From: an uncultured Ruminococcus sp.
Lineage (GTDB): Bacteria > Bacillota > Clostridia > Oscillospirales > Ruminococcaceae
Direction of reading: 5' to 3'
Assembly (NCBI RefSeq): GCF_902762735.1
Contig: NZ_CACWPP010000028.1
Location: forward strand, 1-34,139
Length of the DNA: 34,139 nucleotides
Part shown: positions 14,723 to 23,431 of the stretch, piece by piece
Layout: each line of letters begins with the position of its first letter
How positions within the stretch are numbered: the first letter of the stretch is position 1
The notes under the pieces: generated by a model
Told to the model about the DNA's origin: nothing
What the model saw: the letters and a program-made list of their open reading frames with translations, nothing else
Databases searched by the model: none
Made by a program: the position numbers and the translations under genes

Positions 14723-15973
14723 ATGTCTCACAAAGCGTTCCGTGAACAGAAGCAGCACAGCACACTGCTCGTTCCCTATAGCTTCCTTTATGGTGTGATG
14801 CCGGAATACTATCCCTCGATCGGGATCCACTGTCACCCCGAATTTGAGCTGTACGTTTTTGCAGAAGGACAGTGCCGATTCCAGACGGGCGACCGCACTT
14901 TTACAGCAAAAGCAGGTGACCTGGTCTTGGTGCAGCCGGATGTGCTCCATGGCGCCGAAACGATCCATGACGAGCGGGTCGCCTACCACATCGCGCTGTT
15001 CGACCCTCGTCTCGTGACAGGCGGCATCGAAGACCGGGCGTATCAGGAGATATGGCTGCCGCTCATCTCCGGGAAGATGGTGCTCGATCCGCTCATCACA
15101 CCGGCGCATCCCTATTATGAGGAGCTGAAACGATGTGCAGACCATGTGATCTCCTGTGTGCAGTTCCCCACCTTGCAGAATGAGCTTTTGCTTCGTGCTT
15201 CACTGATGGAGCTGTTCTATCTGCTCCTTGACAGCGGCAGCATCCACGAAAAAGGCAGGCATAGCGCCGATGCAGAGGGGATTCTTGCGCCGGCCATCGA
15301 CTATATCCAGGAGCATTATACGCAACCGCTCACCGTCGAGATGCTCGCACAGACCGTCCATCTGAGCAAAAGCTATTTCATGTGTGTGTTCCGCAAGACC
15401 TTCGGGATGCCGGCGCTTGCGTATGTGCATCATGTCCGGATCGAGGCGGTCTGTGAACTGCTGCAGCACAGCACGGAAAGCATCACTGAGATCGCTGTGA
15501 GATGTGGTTACCCAAGTCTTGCCAATTTCAACAGACATTTTCAGAAAGAAGTGGGGATGACACCCGGCGAATACCGAAGATCCACAGGCAGTGCTGCCGG
15601 GAGCAGCGGTGAGCGTGTTTCTCAAAAGGACAGCATCTACGACATTTCCCTGCATAAAGCCTATCATGAGCTGGTAGAGAAGGCCTTGCGCCGCGGCCAT
15701 ACCCGACAGGAGGTGGATGCCGTCATCTGCTGGTTCACCGGATACACACCGGAGCAGATCGCGCAGCAGCTTGCGGCTGCGGTCACCTATCAGGCGTTTC
15801 TGGAACATGCGCCGCAGATCCATCCGGATGCGGCGAGCATCACAGGAATCATTCACGGTATGCGTGTCGAGAAGATCGAGGAACCCCTCATGCAGACCAT
15901 CTGCCGGCTCGAGAAGTTGGTCGATGATATGGTGAGGGGGAAGTCTCACGATAGGGAGGGGGAGCAAACGTGA
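14723..15973 (+). CDS. AraC family regulator fused to DUF2200
   Basis: A 416-residue transcription regulator. The N-terminal half is a cupin sensor (HCHPEFELYVFAEG, later GDLVLVQPDVLHGAE). Two helix-turn-helix units follow in the middle (about residues 190-290, ending FNRHFQKEVGMTPGEYRR). The C-terminal 105 residues match DUF2200: KAYHELVEKALRRGHTRQEV, VICWFTGYTPEQIAQQL and EEPLMQTICRLEKLVDDM. DUF2200 normally stands alone, so this is a fusion. AGGAGGG precedes the ATG at 14723. Divergent to the mannanase gene, it likely controls it in response to a sugar. Confidence 0.88.
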   Translation: MSHKAFREQKQHSTLLVPYSFLYGVMPEYYPSIGIHCHPEFELYVFAEGQCRFQTGDRTFTAKAGDLVLVQPDVLHGAETIHDERVAYHIALFDPRLVTGGIEDRAYQEIWLPLISGKMVLDPLITPAHPYYEELKRCADHVISCVQFPTLQNELLLRASLMELFYLLLDSGSIHEKGRHSADAEGILAPAIDYIQEHYTQPLTVEMLAQTVHLSKSYFMCVFRKTFGMPALAYVHHVRIEAVCELLQHSTESITEIAVRCGYPSLANFNRHFQKEVGMTPGEYRRSTGSAAGSSGERVSQKDSIYDISLHKAYHELVEKALRRGHTRQEVDAVICWFTGYTPEQIAQQLAAAVTYQAFLEHAPQIHPDAASITGIIHGMRVEKIEEPLMQTICRLEKLVDDMVRGKSHDREGEQT

Positions 15974-16011
15974 TCCCCGCAATAGAGAGGATCGCATAGC
16001 GAATGACCGCA

Positions 16012-16052
16012 AGCCCTCAGAAATGCTCTGTCAGCGTTTCTGAGGGCTTTTT
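16012..16052 (+). terminator. Intrinsic terminator after the AraC gene
   Basis: AGCCCTCAGAAATGC at 16012-16026 pairs with GCGTTTCTGAGGGCT at 16034-16048, then TTTTCTTTT. Confidence 0.85.
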
Positions 16053-16330
16053 CTTTTCAGTAGTTCATTTTTGGCACGGAGCCCCTGTGCCATTTTTTGT
16101 TTTTTCAGAGGAAAAGAGCACTACGCCAAGCAGTTTGGCAAACTGTACAAATTATCCGCTTGATTTTTGTGCATTCCGATGCTGTCGACACGCATTGCGA
16201 AAAAGCGCCGATATATCAACGTTTTATCGACATTCACCGAAAATGAACAGGAAAAGGTACCATTCTCAAAAATCTAATCAAAAACACACTATTATCATGA
16301 AGGGGGTCAGAAGGCTCCACTGGAAGGGGT

Positions 16331-16399
16331 CAAGGGGATGTGCCCCTTGCCCGCGGAGCGCGAACTGCCTACCGTGTAGGCTAGTGAGATACACCTACA
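16331..16399 (+). other. Predicted origin of transfer (oriT)
   Basis: The region just before the MobV relaxase gene holds a 7-bp hairpin, CAAGGGG at 16331-16337 paired with CCCCTTG at 16343-16349. It also has an inverted repeat TGTAGG at 16375-16380 with CCTACA at 16394-16399, around CTAGTGAGATACA. MobV nick sites usually follow such a repeat and carry TAGTG, so the nick is probably near 16382-16386. The rest of 16053-16445 shows no gene. Confidence 0.6.
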
Positions 16400-16445
16400 A
16401 AGGTGCCGCCCCCTCGAGAACCATCGACAGAAAGGAGATGAGCAA

Positions 16446-17990
16446 ATGAGTACGCAGGTAGTCCGCGTCGAGAAGTTTAGCAGAGGGTCGCTGCAGAACA
16501 TCGGGAACGAGCTGGAACGTACCCCCGGGATCGATCTGCGGAATCCTGACATTGACAGCAGCCTGACACACCTGAACCCGGATATGCACAAACCCACTGA
16601 CGATCCGAACTGGTTTACACGGTTCAGTAATATTCTGGAAGCAACCGGAGCAACATTCAATAATAAGAAAGGTGTTTGCGCATTTGAGGGTATGATCATC
16701 ACGTCTGACACAGCATTTTTTGAGGGGCTTGGCTGGAAGCGAGGAGAACCTGCGCCGGAGGCGGTGGAGCAGTTTTTTGCGGATGCCTACAAATGGGCGA
16801 TCGAAAAGATCGGTTACAAGGGGACAGATGTCAATATTCTCGGAGCAAAGGTGCATTACGATGAGAAAACGCCGCACTTGCAGATCGACTATGTTCCCAT
16901 TGTGGAGACTGTTAAAGTTAAAGTGTACGAAAAGGATGAAAATGGAAAAGTCAAGAGGAATGAGAACGGCAGCCCCATTCAGGCGCGGGATGATCATGGC
17001 AAGATCATTTACGAAACCAAGAAACAGCCGACGGTCAACCGAACAGAATTCTGGCAGCAGCGTGGGGGCAAAAACAGCTATTCTTTGATGCAGGATGATT
17101 TCCACGCGAAAATTGGTGTAAAGTACGACCTTGGGCGCGGAGAAAAGGGCAGTAAAGCCAAGCACAAGACCAATCACCAGAAACGTGCCGAGGATGAACA
17201 ACTGATGAAAGAAAACGAATCAAAACTGAAACAGCAGAATATAGAGATCGAAGAAAAGAATAGGTTGATCACAGAATCTGAGAGACAAGCGGAAGCACTC
17301 GCCGCAGAGATCGCGGAGCAGACAACTGCGCAGGAGAAGCTTGCAGGCTCCGTACAGGCTTTGCAGGAGCAGCATGACGATCTGACACGGAACATTGAGA
17401 ACGACACCAGGAACGCTGAGAAAGCCCGCAGAGAATGTGCCAGGGCAGAAGCAGAACGGGATGCCCGTGTCAGCACAATTGCTGCTGAAAACATTCCGCC
17501 CCGTCCCGCATTGCCGGAAAAGAAGGATCTTGCTTCGTGGTCATATTATCATCCGTTATCAGATTACAAGCGCGGCTTTAGCAGCGGCAGGAAGGAGCAG
17601 CAAGAAGCATATCATGCGGAAGTGGTCGTTCCCTACGAAGATGCAGTACGGGCACAGAAAGTATGGGACGAGCAATATGCACCTATTGTTGCACAAGCAA
17701 AAGAGATAGCGAATTTGAGGGAAGAATTGAAAGAGAATCGGCTTTTGCTGAATACAAAAGATACATATATCGATCATGCAAATGCTAAAATTCATGGATT
17801 GAAAATCGAGAATGGTTATCTGATACACGAATTGACAGGGGATATCCCCGAAGAAGAAAACCCCATGAATGAAACAATGCAGAATATGATGCTCGGTCTG
17901 GATGCAGAGACACAGGAACGGCGTGACAGAATTGTAGAAGAGATCGAGAAAACAGAAAGGGAAGGGATATATTATGGATATGAGATTTAA
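16446..17990 (+). CDS. MobV/Pre family relaxase
   Basis: A 514-residue relaxase. It should nick oriT and lead the strand during mobilization by a helper conjugation system. The N-terminal domain (about 1-200) holds the metal motif H137-x-D139-E140-x-x-P-H144. Family members usually have HxDExTPHxH, but here the last His is Gln146. Residues 250-380 form a long coiled coil rich in Glu, Gln and Lys. AGAAAGGAG precedes the ATG. The next gene overlaps its end by 17 bases. The layout, relaxase followed by a large serine recombinase, matches Tn4451-type mobilizable elements (TnpZ, TnpX). Confidence 0.88.
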   Translation: MSTQVVRVEKFSRGSLQNIGNELERTPGIDLRNPDIDSSLTHLNPDMHKPTDDPNWFTRFSNILEATGATFNNKKGVCAFEGMIITSDTAFFEGLGWKRGEPAPEAVEQFFADAYKWAIEKIGYKGTDVNILGAKVHYDEKTPHLQIDYVPIVETVKVKVYEKDENGKVKRNENGSPIQARDDHGKIIYETKKQPTVNRTEFWQQRGGKNSYSLMQDDFHAKIGVKYDLGRGEKGSKAKHKTNHQKRAEDEQLMKENESKLKQQNIEIEEKNRLITESERQAEALAAEIAEQTTAQEKLAGSVQALQEQHDDLTRNIENDTRNAEKARRECARAEAERDARVSTIAAENIPPRPALPEKKDLASWSYYHPLSDYKRGFSSGRKEQQEAYHAEVVVPYEDAVRAQKVWDEQYAPIVAQAKEIANLREELKENRLLLNTKDTYIDHANAKIHGLKIENGYLIHELTGDIPEEENPMNETMQNMMLGLDAETQERRDRIVEEIEKTEREGIYYGYEI

Positions 17991-18312
17991 GGGCTCCACT
18001 TGCGTACTGGCTGCAGTGACAGAGCAGGAAAAGCGAAGAGAGAATGACATTCAGCTGACCGCTGAATTGTCTCTTGACAACTGGGATCTGCAGTCTGTTA
18101 CAGATGAGATCTATGCATGGTATGATGTGATCCTTGCGGAGGATGCTGTACTGGCAAGCACGATCAAACGCTTTGAACCTCTGGAAACAGTGTGCAAAGG
18201 TGTTGTCAAGTGGTCGGTCAGAATCACACTTCGTGCGGCAAAGTCTGGTGCCGGAAGATATGGCATGTCCGCAGCAGAGGCATATAGGAGCCTTAGAAGT
18301 ATGATGGAATAA
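17974..18312 (+). CDS. Hypothetical protein of the mobilization module
   Basis: A 112-residue protein of unrecognised family, overlapping the relaxase end by 17 bases. It starts MDMRFKGSTCVLAAVTEQEK and ends AAEAYRSLRSMME, with a helical middle, DEIYAWYDVILAEDAV. The tight coupling suggests an accessory role for mobilization. Confidence 0.6.
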   Translation: MDMRFKGSTCVLAAVTEQEKRRENDIQLTAELSLDNWDLQSVTDEIYAWYDVILAEDAVLASTIKRFEPLETVCKGVVKWSVRITLRAAKSGAGRYGMSAAEAYRSLRSMME

Positions 18313-18333
18313 GGCAGAGAGGAGCAGACAGCT

Positions 18334-18510
18334 ATGAAGGAAACAAACCTTGAAATTACATATATCAGTGAATCGCAGACAAAAATTTGTATAGGAGATA
18401 TCTGCTTCATGGTGGAATCTGCATTCGGTGAGATCCCGATGGACGAGATCATGACAGACTATGTTGCAGAACAGATCAAGGAACACGATACAGCTGACCA
18501 CGCCGCATAA
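18334..18510 (+). CDS. Small acidic hypothetical protein
   Basis: A 58-residue acidic protein starting MKETNLEITYISESQTKICI, with AGAGAGGAG upstream. It lies 21 bases after the previous gene. The family is unknown. Confidence 0.6.
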   Translation: MKETNLEITYISESQTKICIGDICFMVESAFGEIPMDEIMTDYVAEQIKEHDTADHAA

Positions 18511-18527
18511 AAACCGATCCAACTGCA

Positions 18528-18556
18528 TTGACAATACAGAAGGATCATGCTATAAT
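18528..18556 (+). promoter_or_regulatory. Consensus promoter of the serine recombinase
   Basis: TTGACA at 18528-18533, TATAAT at 18551-18556, 17-base spacer. It is 40 bases before the recombinase start. Confidence 0.9.
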
Positions 18557-18596
18557 AAAAATGTAGTCAGCTGTACTGCTCAGAAAGGACGAAACT

Positions 18597-20216
18597 ATGA
18601 GCTTTGAGCAGAACAGATACATGGCTGGTCTATATTGCAGACTGAGCCGGGATGATGACCGCAGCGGGGAGAGCGTTTCCATCGAGACACAGAAGAAGAT
18701 CCTCTCGGACTATTGCACGGCGCATGGATATGGCATCTACGACTTCTATTGCGACGACGGCTGGAGCGGCACGAATTATGACCGCCCGGAGTTCAAACGC
18801 ATGATGGCGGACATGAAAAGTGGTACCATTAACATGATCGTGGTAAAAGATCTGAGCAGGCTGGGCAGAAACTACATCGAGACGGGGAATCTGATCGAGA
18901 AGGTGTTCCCGGAGACCGGCATCCGCTTCATCGCCATCGGGGATGATGTGGATACGGACAAAGAGAACATGGACTTGGATCTGATGCTCCCGATGAAGAA
19001 TCTGTTCAATGACTTCTTCCCCTTGGATGTGTCCCGCAAGACCCGTCAGGCGTTCAAGACCAAGGCGGAGCACGGGGAGTTCATCGGCACATTTGCCCCG
19101 TATGGCTATCGGAGATCGGCGGCGGACAAGCATGTCCTCGAACCCGATCCGGAGACTGCGCCGATCGTTTTGGAGATCTTTGAGATGGCTGCCTATCAGG
19201 GATACGGCTACAACAAGATGGCGAAGGAGCTGTGCAGGAGAAAGGTCCTCACGCCCTCTGCCTACCGTGCCGGACTTGAAGGAAAGCCATACGAAAAAGA
19301 CCCATACGACTGGAATTTGCTGTCAGTACGGGTCATTCTGGAGAATCAGGTCTACCTCGGTCACATGGTCAACGGCAAACGCAGAACGGTGTCCATCAAG
19401 AGCAAGCGCGTGATCCGCGTTCCCGAAGAAAAGTGGATCGTTGTGAAGCATACGCACGAACCGCTTGTCAGCGAACAGCTCTGGGAGGATGCCCATGCAC
19501 GGCTTGGCGCACGCAAGAGAACCGGCAAAACAGGACAGGTGAATATGTTCGCAGGGCTTGTCAAATGCGACTGCTGCGGCAAGGCGCTGACACTTGCAAA
19601 TTCCAGCGGACACAAGAATTATTTCGCCTGCAACACCTACAAGAGAAAAGGCAAGGAAGCCTGCACATTCCACTACCTCCGCTACGATCTTCTGTACCAG
19701 GTCGTGCTGGCAGATCTCCGGTCGAAGCTGAAGACTGTGCATCGTGACGAGGACGCATTTGTGAGAAAGGTCATGAAAAAGCTGGGAACAGTGGACGACC
19801 GGAAACAGATGCAGATGCGCCGGGAGATGGACGATGTCAGCAAGCGGTTGAGCAAGCTGGATGCGAAGTTCGACAAGCTGTATGATGACCGTCTGGAGGG
19901 CATCATTTCGGACAAAAAGTTCCGGGAAATGGCGGAAAAGTGCGAGACAGAGCAGAATCAGCTGGAGGCGAGATCCGCTCAGCTGCAGCAACAGCTCGGT
20001 GAGCAGTCGGAGGCGGAGCAGAATGTCTCCCGGTTTCTGGAGACCATCCGGGAATATGCGGAGATCCGTGAGCTGGATGCGGAGCTTTTGAACCGGATGA
20101 TCGACAAGATCGTGGTGAGCGACCGCGTCCCGGACGAAAACGGCGGCTTTTCTCAGAAGATCAAGATCTATTACCGCTTTATTGGTGACTTTGGTGAGGA
20201 TCGTTTCGTTAAGTGA
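18597..20216 (+). CDS. Large serine recombinase (TnpX-like)
   Basis: A 539-residue site-specific recombinase. The N-terminal resolvase domain holds the nucleophile Ser17 (YCRLSRDD) and the VVKDLSRLGRN motif near residues 82-92. A recombinase domain follows. A zinc ribbon (CDCCGKALTLANSSGHK to CNTYKRKGKEAC) lies around residues 323-360. A long coiled coil and a C-terminal DUF4368-like end complete it. AGAAAGGAC precedes the ATG. Its 3' end overlaps a presumed attachment arm: GTTTCG at 20203-20208 lies in the gene, and the tRNA-fMet piece begins 8 bases after the stop. It should integrate and excise the element and is the likely actor at 12606-12644 and 20203-20252. Confidence 0.92.
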   Translation: MSFEQNRYMAGLYCRLSRDDDRSGESVSIETQKKILSDYCTAHGYGIYDFYCDDGWSGTNYDRPEFKRMMADMKSGTINMIVVKDLSRLGRNYIETGNLIEKVFPETGIRFIAIGDDVDTDKENMDLDLMLPMKNLFNDFFPLDVSRKTRQAFKTKAEHGEFIGTFAPYGYRRSAADKHVLEPDPETAPIVLEIFEMAAYQGYGYNKMAKELCRRKVLTPSAYRAGLEGKPYEKDPYDWNLLSVRVILENQVYLGHMVNGKRRTVSIKSKRVIRVPEEKWIVVKHTHEPLVSEQLWEDAHARLGARKRTGKTGQVNMFAGLVKCDCCGKALTLANSSGHKNYFACNTYKRKGKEACTFHYLRYDLLYQVVLADLRSKLKTVHRDEDAFVRKVMKKLGTVDDRKQMQMRREMDDVSKRLSKLDAKFDKLYDDRLEGIISDKKFREMAEKCETEQNQLEARSAQLQQQLGEQSEAEQNVSRFLETIREYAEIRELDAELLNRMIDKIVVSDRVPDENGGFSQKIKIYYRFIGDFGEDRFVK

Positions 20217-20252
20217 AGTTTAGGGTCGTCGGTTCAAATCCGGCTCCCGCAA
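20203..20252 (+). other. attR-like site: phage-type arm plus tRNA-fMet 3' end
   Basis: GGTCGT at 20224-20229 followed by the T-arm and acceptor end (through CCGGCTCCCGCAA at 20252) equals the 3' end of initiator tRNA-fMet. The 5' half is absent. GTTTCG at 20203-20208 lies 15 bases before the core; its inverse lies 13 bases after the other core, at 12639. The pseudo-symmetry centres on the GT in GGTCGT, as expected for a serine recombinase. Confidence 0.78.
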
Positions 20253-20262
20253 TCCTGAATTA

Positions 20263-20295
20263 AGCCCATGTTTAGCGATAAACATGGGCTTTGAT
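20263..20295 (+). terminator. Intrinsic terminator downstream of the tRNA piece
   Basis: AGCCCATGTTTA at 20263-20274 pairs with TAAACATGGGCT at 20279-20290. It is probably the old tRNA terminator. The rest of 20296-20584 shows no gene, only a weak hairpin near 20366-20385. Confidence 0.75.
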
Positions 20296-20584
20296 TTTTG
20301 CCGTGCAACTTGAAAATAAACCGGCATACCCTTACTGTACCCTTATTGGATTCTGAAGTGACGCAGCTTCGGGGGTTGCGAAGGCTTTTTTATGTGATCT
20401 TGTGTGATTTTATTGTTGCACGAAGTAACGGACAGCGATTCGAACGTAAACCGTGTAATTGGGTGAATTGAAACATCGCAGCATATTGTACAAGGTTGTG
20501 CCGTAGGCAACACCTTAGCAACGACTATTTGGGTTATGTTTGGACGGTTGGTTTTACACTATAAAACCGAAAGGACAGATACAA

Positions 20585-20815
20585 ATGATCGATGCGATGT
20601 TGGGTTACAGACAGGGCGAGATACACTCCGCCGAGTTCTTTGACGAGTGGGGCAAGCTCTGTATCCCCTTTGAAGATTCGCTGAGTGAGGAGCAGATCGT
20701 TGTTTATCGCAGGATACTGGACTGCGTGAGCGAGACTGCCTCTGCTGAGATGAGAGCTACCTACAAGGTCGGCTTCAAGGACGGGGCTAATATGATGCAG
20801 GAGGTTCAGGACTGA
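20585..20815 (+). CDS. DUF6809-like protein
   Basis: A 76-residue acidic helical protein, MIDAMLGYRQGEIHSAEFF at the start and YKVGFKDGANMMQEV at the end. It shares the layout of the DUF6809 protein at 273-539, in particular the C-terminal VGFxxGAxxM stretch. AAAGGACAG lies upstream of the ATG at 20585. An intrinsic terminator follows. Function unknown. Confidence 0.7.
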   Translation: MIDAMLGYRQGEIHSAEFFDEWGKLCIPFEDSLSEEQIVVYRRILDCVSETASAEMRATYKVGFKDGANMMQEVQD

Positions 20816-20835
20816 TATGATCACAGCATAAGGAA

Positions 20836-20884
20836 AGGGCTATGTCCTCCGTGACCGTATACGGAAGGCATAGCCCTGTTTTTT
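20836..20884 (+). terminator. Intrinsic terminator
   Basis: AGGGCTATG at 20836-20844 pairs with CATAGCCCT at 20869-20877, with an extra inner stem CTCCGT...ACGGAAG, followed by a long T-run. Confidence 0.85.
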
Positions 20885-20951
20885 TCTTTTCAGATGCCTA
20901 TTCAGTTTTCTTCTGCGAAGCTTTATTTTTACGATCCTGCCGATAGATCCC

Positions 20952-20980
20952 TTGAAAAACGAGGTGCGGTATGGTATAAT
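20952..20980 (+). promoter_or_regulatory. Promoter of the two-component operon
   Basis: TTGAAA at 20952-20957 and TATAAT at 20975-20980 with a 17-base spacer, 32 bases before the start at 21013. Confidence 0.8.
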
Positions 20981-21012
20981 ATGTAATAGCATCAGAAAAG
21001 AGGTCGATACCT

Positions 21013-21333
21013 ATGGATAACGGAATTATAAAAGCGGAGAGCAATTCGGAAGAGATCTATACTTCCATACGTTCTTTTGTTATAACAGCGCAGAACAGAG
21101 TGTATACTGCTGTAAATTCGGCAATTGGTATCGTGCTGTGTGCGGAGAAGAATGATGCTGTTGTAAAATATACCTTGCCGGAGGGCAACGACCAGATATT
21201 CGCTTCAAAGTATTTCACATACCTCCCGACAGAAGAAGAATTGAAGCGCGAACTCAGAATAGATGAGTTTCATAAACTTGATGAAGAATCAATAATAGTG
21301 CAAGCAGATGTTTCGGACAGGAGGCAGATATGA
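21013..21333 (+). CDS. Internally deleted DUF1016 (YhcG-like) protein
   Basis: A 106-residue protein made of two ends of a larger family. Residues 1-37 (EEIYTSIRSFVITAQNRVY) match the N-terminal DUF1016 helix. From about residue 38, IGIVLCAEKNDAVVKYTLP and FTYLPTEEELKRE match the extreme C-terminus of the same family. The roughly 200 residues between, including the PD-(D/E)XK nuclease core, are missing. The gene now leads the response-regulator operon and overlaps its start. A nuclease function is therefore lost; it may be a passenger or act as a small adaptor. Confidence 0.7.
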   Translation: MDNGIIKAESNSEEIYTSIRSFVITAQNRVYTAVNSAIGIVLCAEKNDAVVKYTLPEGNDQIFASKYFTYLPTEEELKRELRIDEFHKLDEESIIVQADVSDRRQI

Positions 21334-22094
21334 ACGACACAGAATACAAAGTTTTAATGATAGACGATGATGAACTGATCGCACGCTCGACAGCGGAATA
21401 TTTCAATATCTTAGGCTTGAAAACCGCCTATGTCACAAGCTATGATGCGGCGATGGAGTTCCTTGATGCACATGAGATATCACTTCTGCTGCTCGACATC
21501 AATCTCGGTGACAGGTCGGGCTTTGACCTGTGCAGGCAAATTCGTGAAAGCTATGATATGCCCATACTTTTCATCAGCGCTCGCACAAGCGATGATGATG
21601 TGATAATAGCGCTCAATATCGGCGGCGATGATTACATCAAAAAGCCCTATACGCTTGGCGTTCTCTTTGCAAAGGTCAAGGCGATACTTGGCAGATACGA
21701 AAAGGCAAAGGAAGCGGCACAGCTTGCGGCGGCAGGTACGCAGGGAAAGACGGTTCAGACAGATGAGGGCAGGATCTATTTCCGTGAGGGTGTCTATCTT
21801 GATACCTCCATGCACAAGCTGATCATTAACGACAGACAGGAAGAATTCAGGGCTATGGAATACAAGCTCCTCACCTACTTGCTTGAAAACGCAGGCAGGG
21901 TCGTGACAAAGGAAGAACTGCTCAAAAACGTGTGGGAGGACGAATACACGGGTGACGGAACGATCTCCGTGCATATCCGTCATATCCGGGAAAAGATCGA
22001 GCCTGATGTGAAAAATCCCACGATTATCAAGACAGTGTGGGGCGTGGGCTATGTTGTGGAGCAGGACGCTATCATGTGCGGTGACAGCACATGA
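21330..22094 (+). CDS. OmpR-family response regulator
   Basis: A 254-residue regulator. The receiver domain holds the acidic pair D12/D13, the phospho-acceptor Asp56 (LLLLDINLG), and a conserved Lys in DDYIKKPYTL. The winged-helix DNA-binding domain ends with GTISVHIRHIREKIE and TVWGVGYVVE. It starts 4 bases inside the previous gene, and the sensor kinase starts inside its end (ATGA overlap), so the two are co-translated. It most likely regulates the ABC operon next door; direct repeats at 23432-23449 are the natural target. Confidence 0.9.
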   Translation: MNDTEYKVLMIDDDELIARSTAEYFNILGLKTAYVTSYDAAMEFLDAHEISLLLLDINLGDRSGFDLCRQIRESYDMPILFISARTSDDDVIIALNIGGDDYIKKPYTLGVLFAKVKAILGRYEKAKEAAQLAAAGTQGKTVQTDEGRIYFREGVYLDTSMHKLIINDRQEEFRAMEYKLLTYLLENAGRVVTKEELLKNVWEDEYTGDGTISVHIRHIREKIEPDVKNPTIIKTVWGVGYVVEQDAIMCGDST

Positions 22095-23416
22095 AAAGCT
22101 ATATCAGGATCACTGTTCTGACGGCGGTGATATTTCTTGTTAGCATCATTCTGTTTGCTGTTCTGACTTCAAAAACTGTCACGCAGGATACCTCACGGCA
22201 GACGATAACTGCACTCAATGATATTGCAAGGACTGCCGAAACACATCGGACAGAGCTTGATACGCTCGGCAATATGGGATATGACGGCAGCTTTGTCATT
22301 TTGGATATGACCGACAATGTGCTGTATTCCAATGCTCCCGTGAATGATAAGCTGACGGTGGAAACAGCGATACAAAAACGCTACCCATATCAATATCTGA
22401 AAGATGACAGCGGTATATGGGGCTGTGTCATTATGATAGATGACGGACTTGACGGATACAGAATGCTCCGCCTGCGTTTTATTGCAGGAATGAGCATCGG
22501 CAGTCTGTTGATTCTTCTCGGAATGATAGGCTTCGGGATATACCTGAATGGAAACATTATCACACCGTTCCGGAAAATGCAGGACTTCGCAGGCAAAGTT
22601 GCAGAGGGCAGGTTCGACGAGCCGCTTGCAATGGACAGGGACAACCTGTTCGGCGCATTCTCCGAGAGCTTTGACATCATGCGTGAGGAGCTGTCCGCAT
22701 CAAAACAGCGTGAACTGGAATTGCAGAAGAAAGAGCGTGAGCTTGTGGCATCGCTGAGCCATGACCTGAAAACTCCCGTCACGGGGATAAAGCTGGCAGC
22801 GGAGCTTTTGCAGATGCGGTTCTCTGTCAAGGCTGAAAATGCCGATATGGACATTGTTTTCAGCAGGGACGAGATCAACAGCATGAACGAGGGCGTGGAC
22901 GGTATTCTACAAAGATCGGAGCAGATCAACGCACTGGTGAGCGATCTGTTTACTTCGACACTTGATGATCTCGGCGAGTTCAAGGTAAACTGCCGTGACG
23001 AAAATTCGGGCGTGCTTGCCGAGATCGTGAAAAGTTGCGATGATAAGCATTATGCAGTCATAGGTGAACTGCCGCAGGTCATTGTCAGCATCGACAGAAA
23101 ACGTATGGCGCAGGTCATCGGGAATATCATCTCAAATTCTTACAAGTATGCCGATACCCCGATAAACATAGTCTTTTCGCTGTCTGACGGATTCCTTGAA
23201 ATGCGTATACAGGATCACGGGCAGGGCGTTCCGTCCGATGAGATAGAGCTTATCACAAACAAATTCTATCGCGGCAAAGCGTGGGCTGACAGCGGCACGG
23301 ACGGCAATGGTCTGGGGCTGTATATCGCCAAAATGCTCATGAAAAAGATGAACGGCGACCTGACTGCTGAAAGCGACGGCGGACTTGCGATCACGCTGAT
23401 CATACCCCTTAGCTGA
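22091..23416 (+). CDS. Membrane sensor histidine kinase
   Basis: A 441-residue kinase. TM1 lies near residues 6-27 (VLTAVIFLVSIILFAVLT), then an extracytoplasmic loop of about 100 residues, TM2 near 135-158, a HAMP linker, the H-box with His224 (SLSHDLKTPV), and an ATPase domain with NxxxNSYKYA, DHGQGVP and DGNGLGLYI. It should phosphorylate the adjacent response regulator in response to an envelope signal. The start overlaps the regulator stop by 4 bases. Confidence 0.92.
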   Translation: MKSYIRITVLTAVIFLVSIILFAVLTSKTVTQDTSRQTITALNDIARTAETHRTELDTLGNMGYDGSFVILDMTDNVLYSNAPVNDKLTVETAIQKRYPYQYLKDDSGIWGCVIMIDDGLDGYRMLRLRFIAGMSIGSLLILLGMIGFGIYLNGNIITPFRKMQDFAGKVAEGRFDEPLAMDRDNLFGAFSESFDIMREELSASKQRELELQKKERELVASLSHDLKTPVTGIKLAAELLQMRFSVKAENADMDIVFSRDEINSMNEGVDGILQRSEQINALVSDLFTSTLDDLGEFKVNCRDENSGVLAEIVKSCDDKHYAVIGELPQVIVSIDRKRMAQVIGNIISNSYKYADTPINIVFSLSDGFLEMRIQDHGQGVPSDEIELITNKFYRGKAWADSGTDGNGLGLYIAKMLMKKMNGDLTAESDGGLAITLIIPLS

Positions 23417-23431
23417 CCCATTTAAGAAAAA

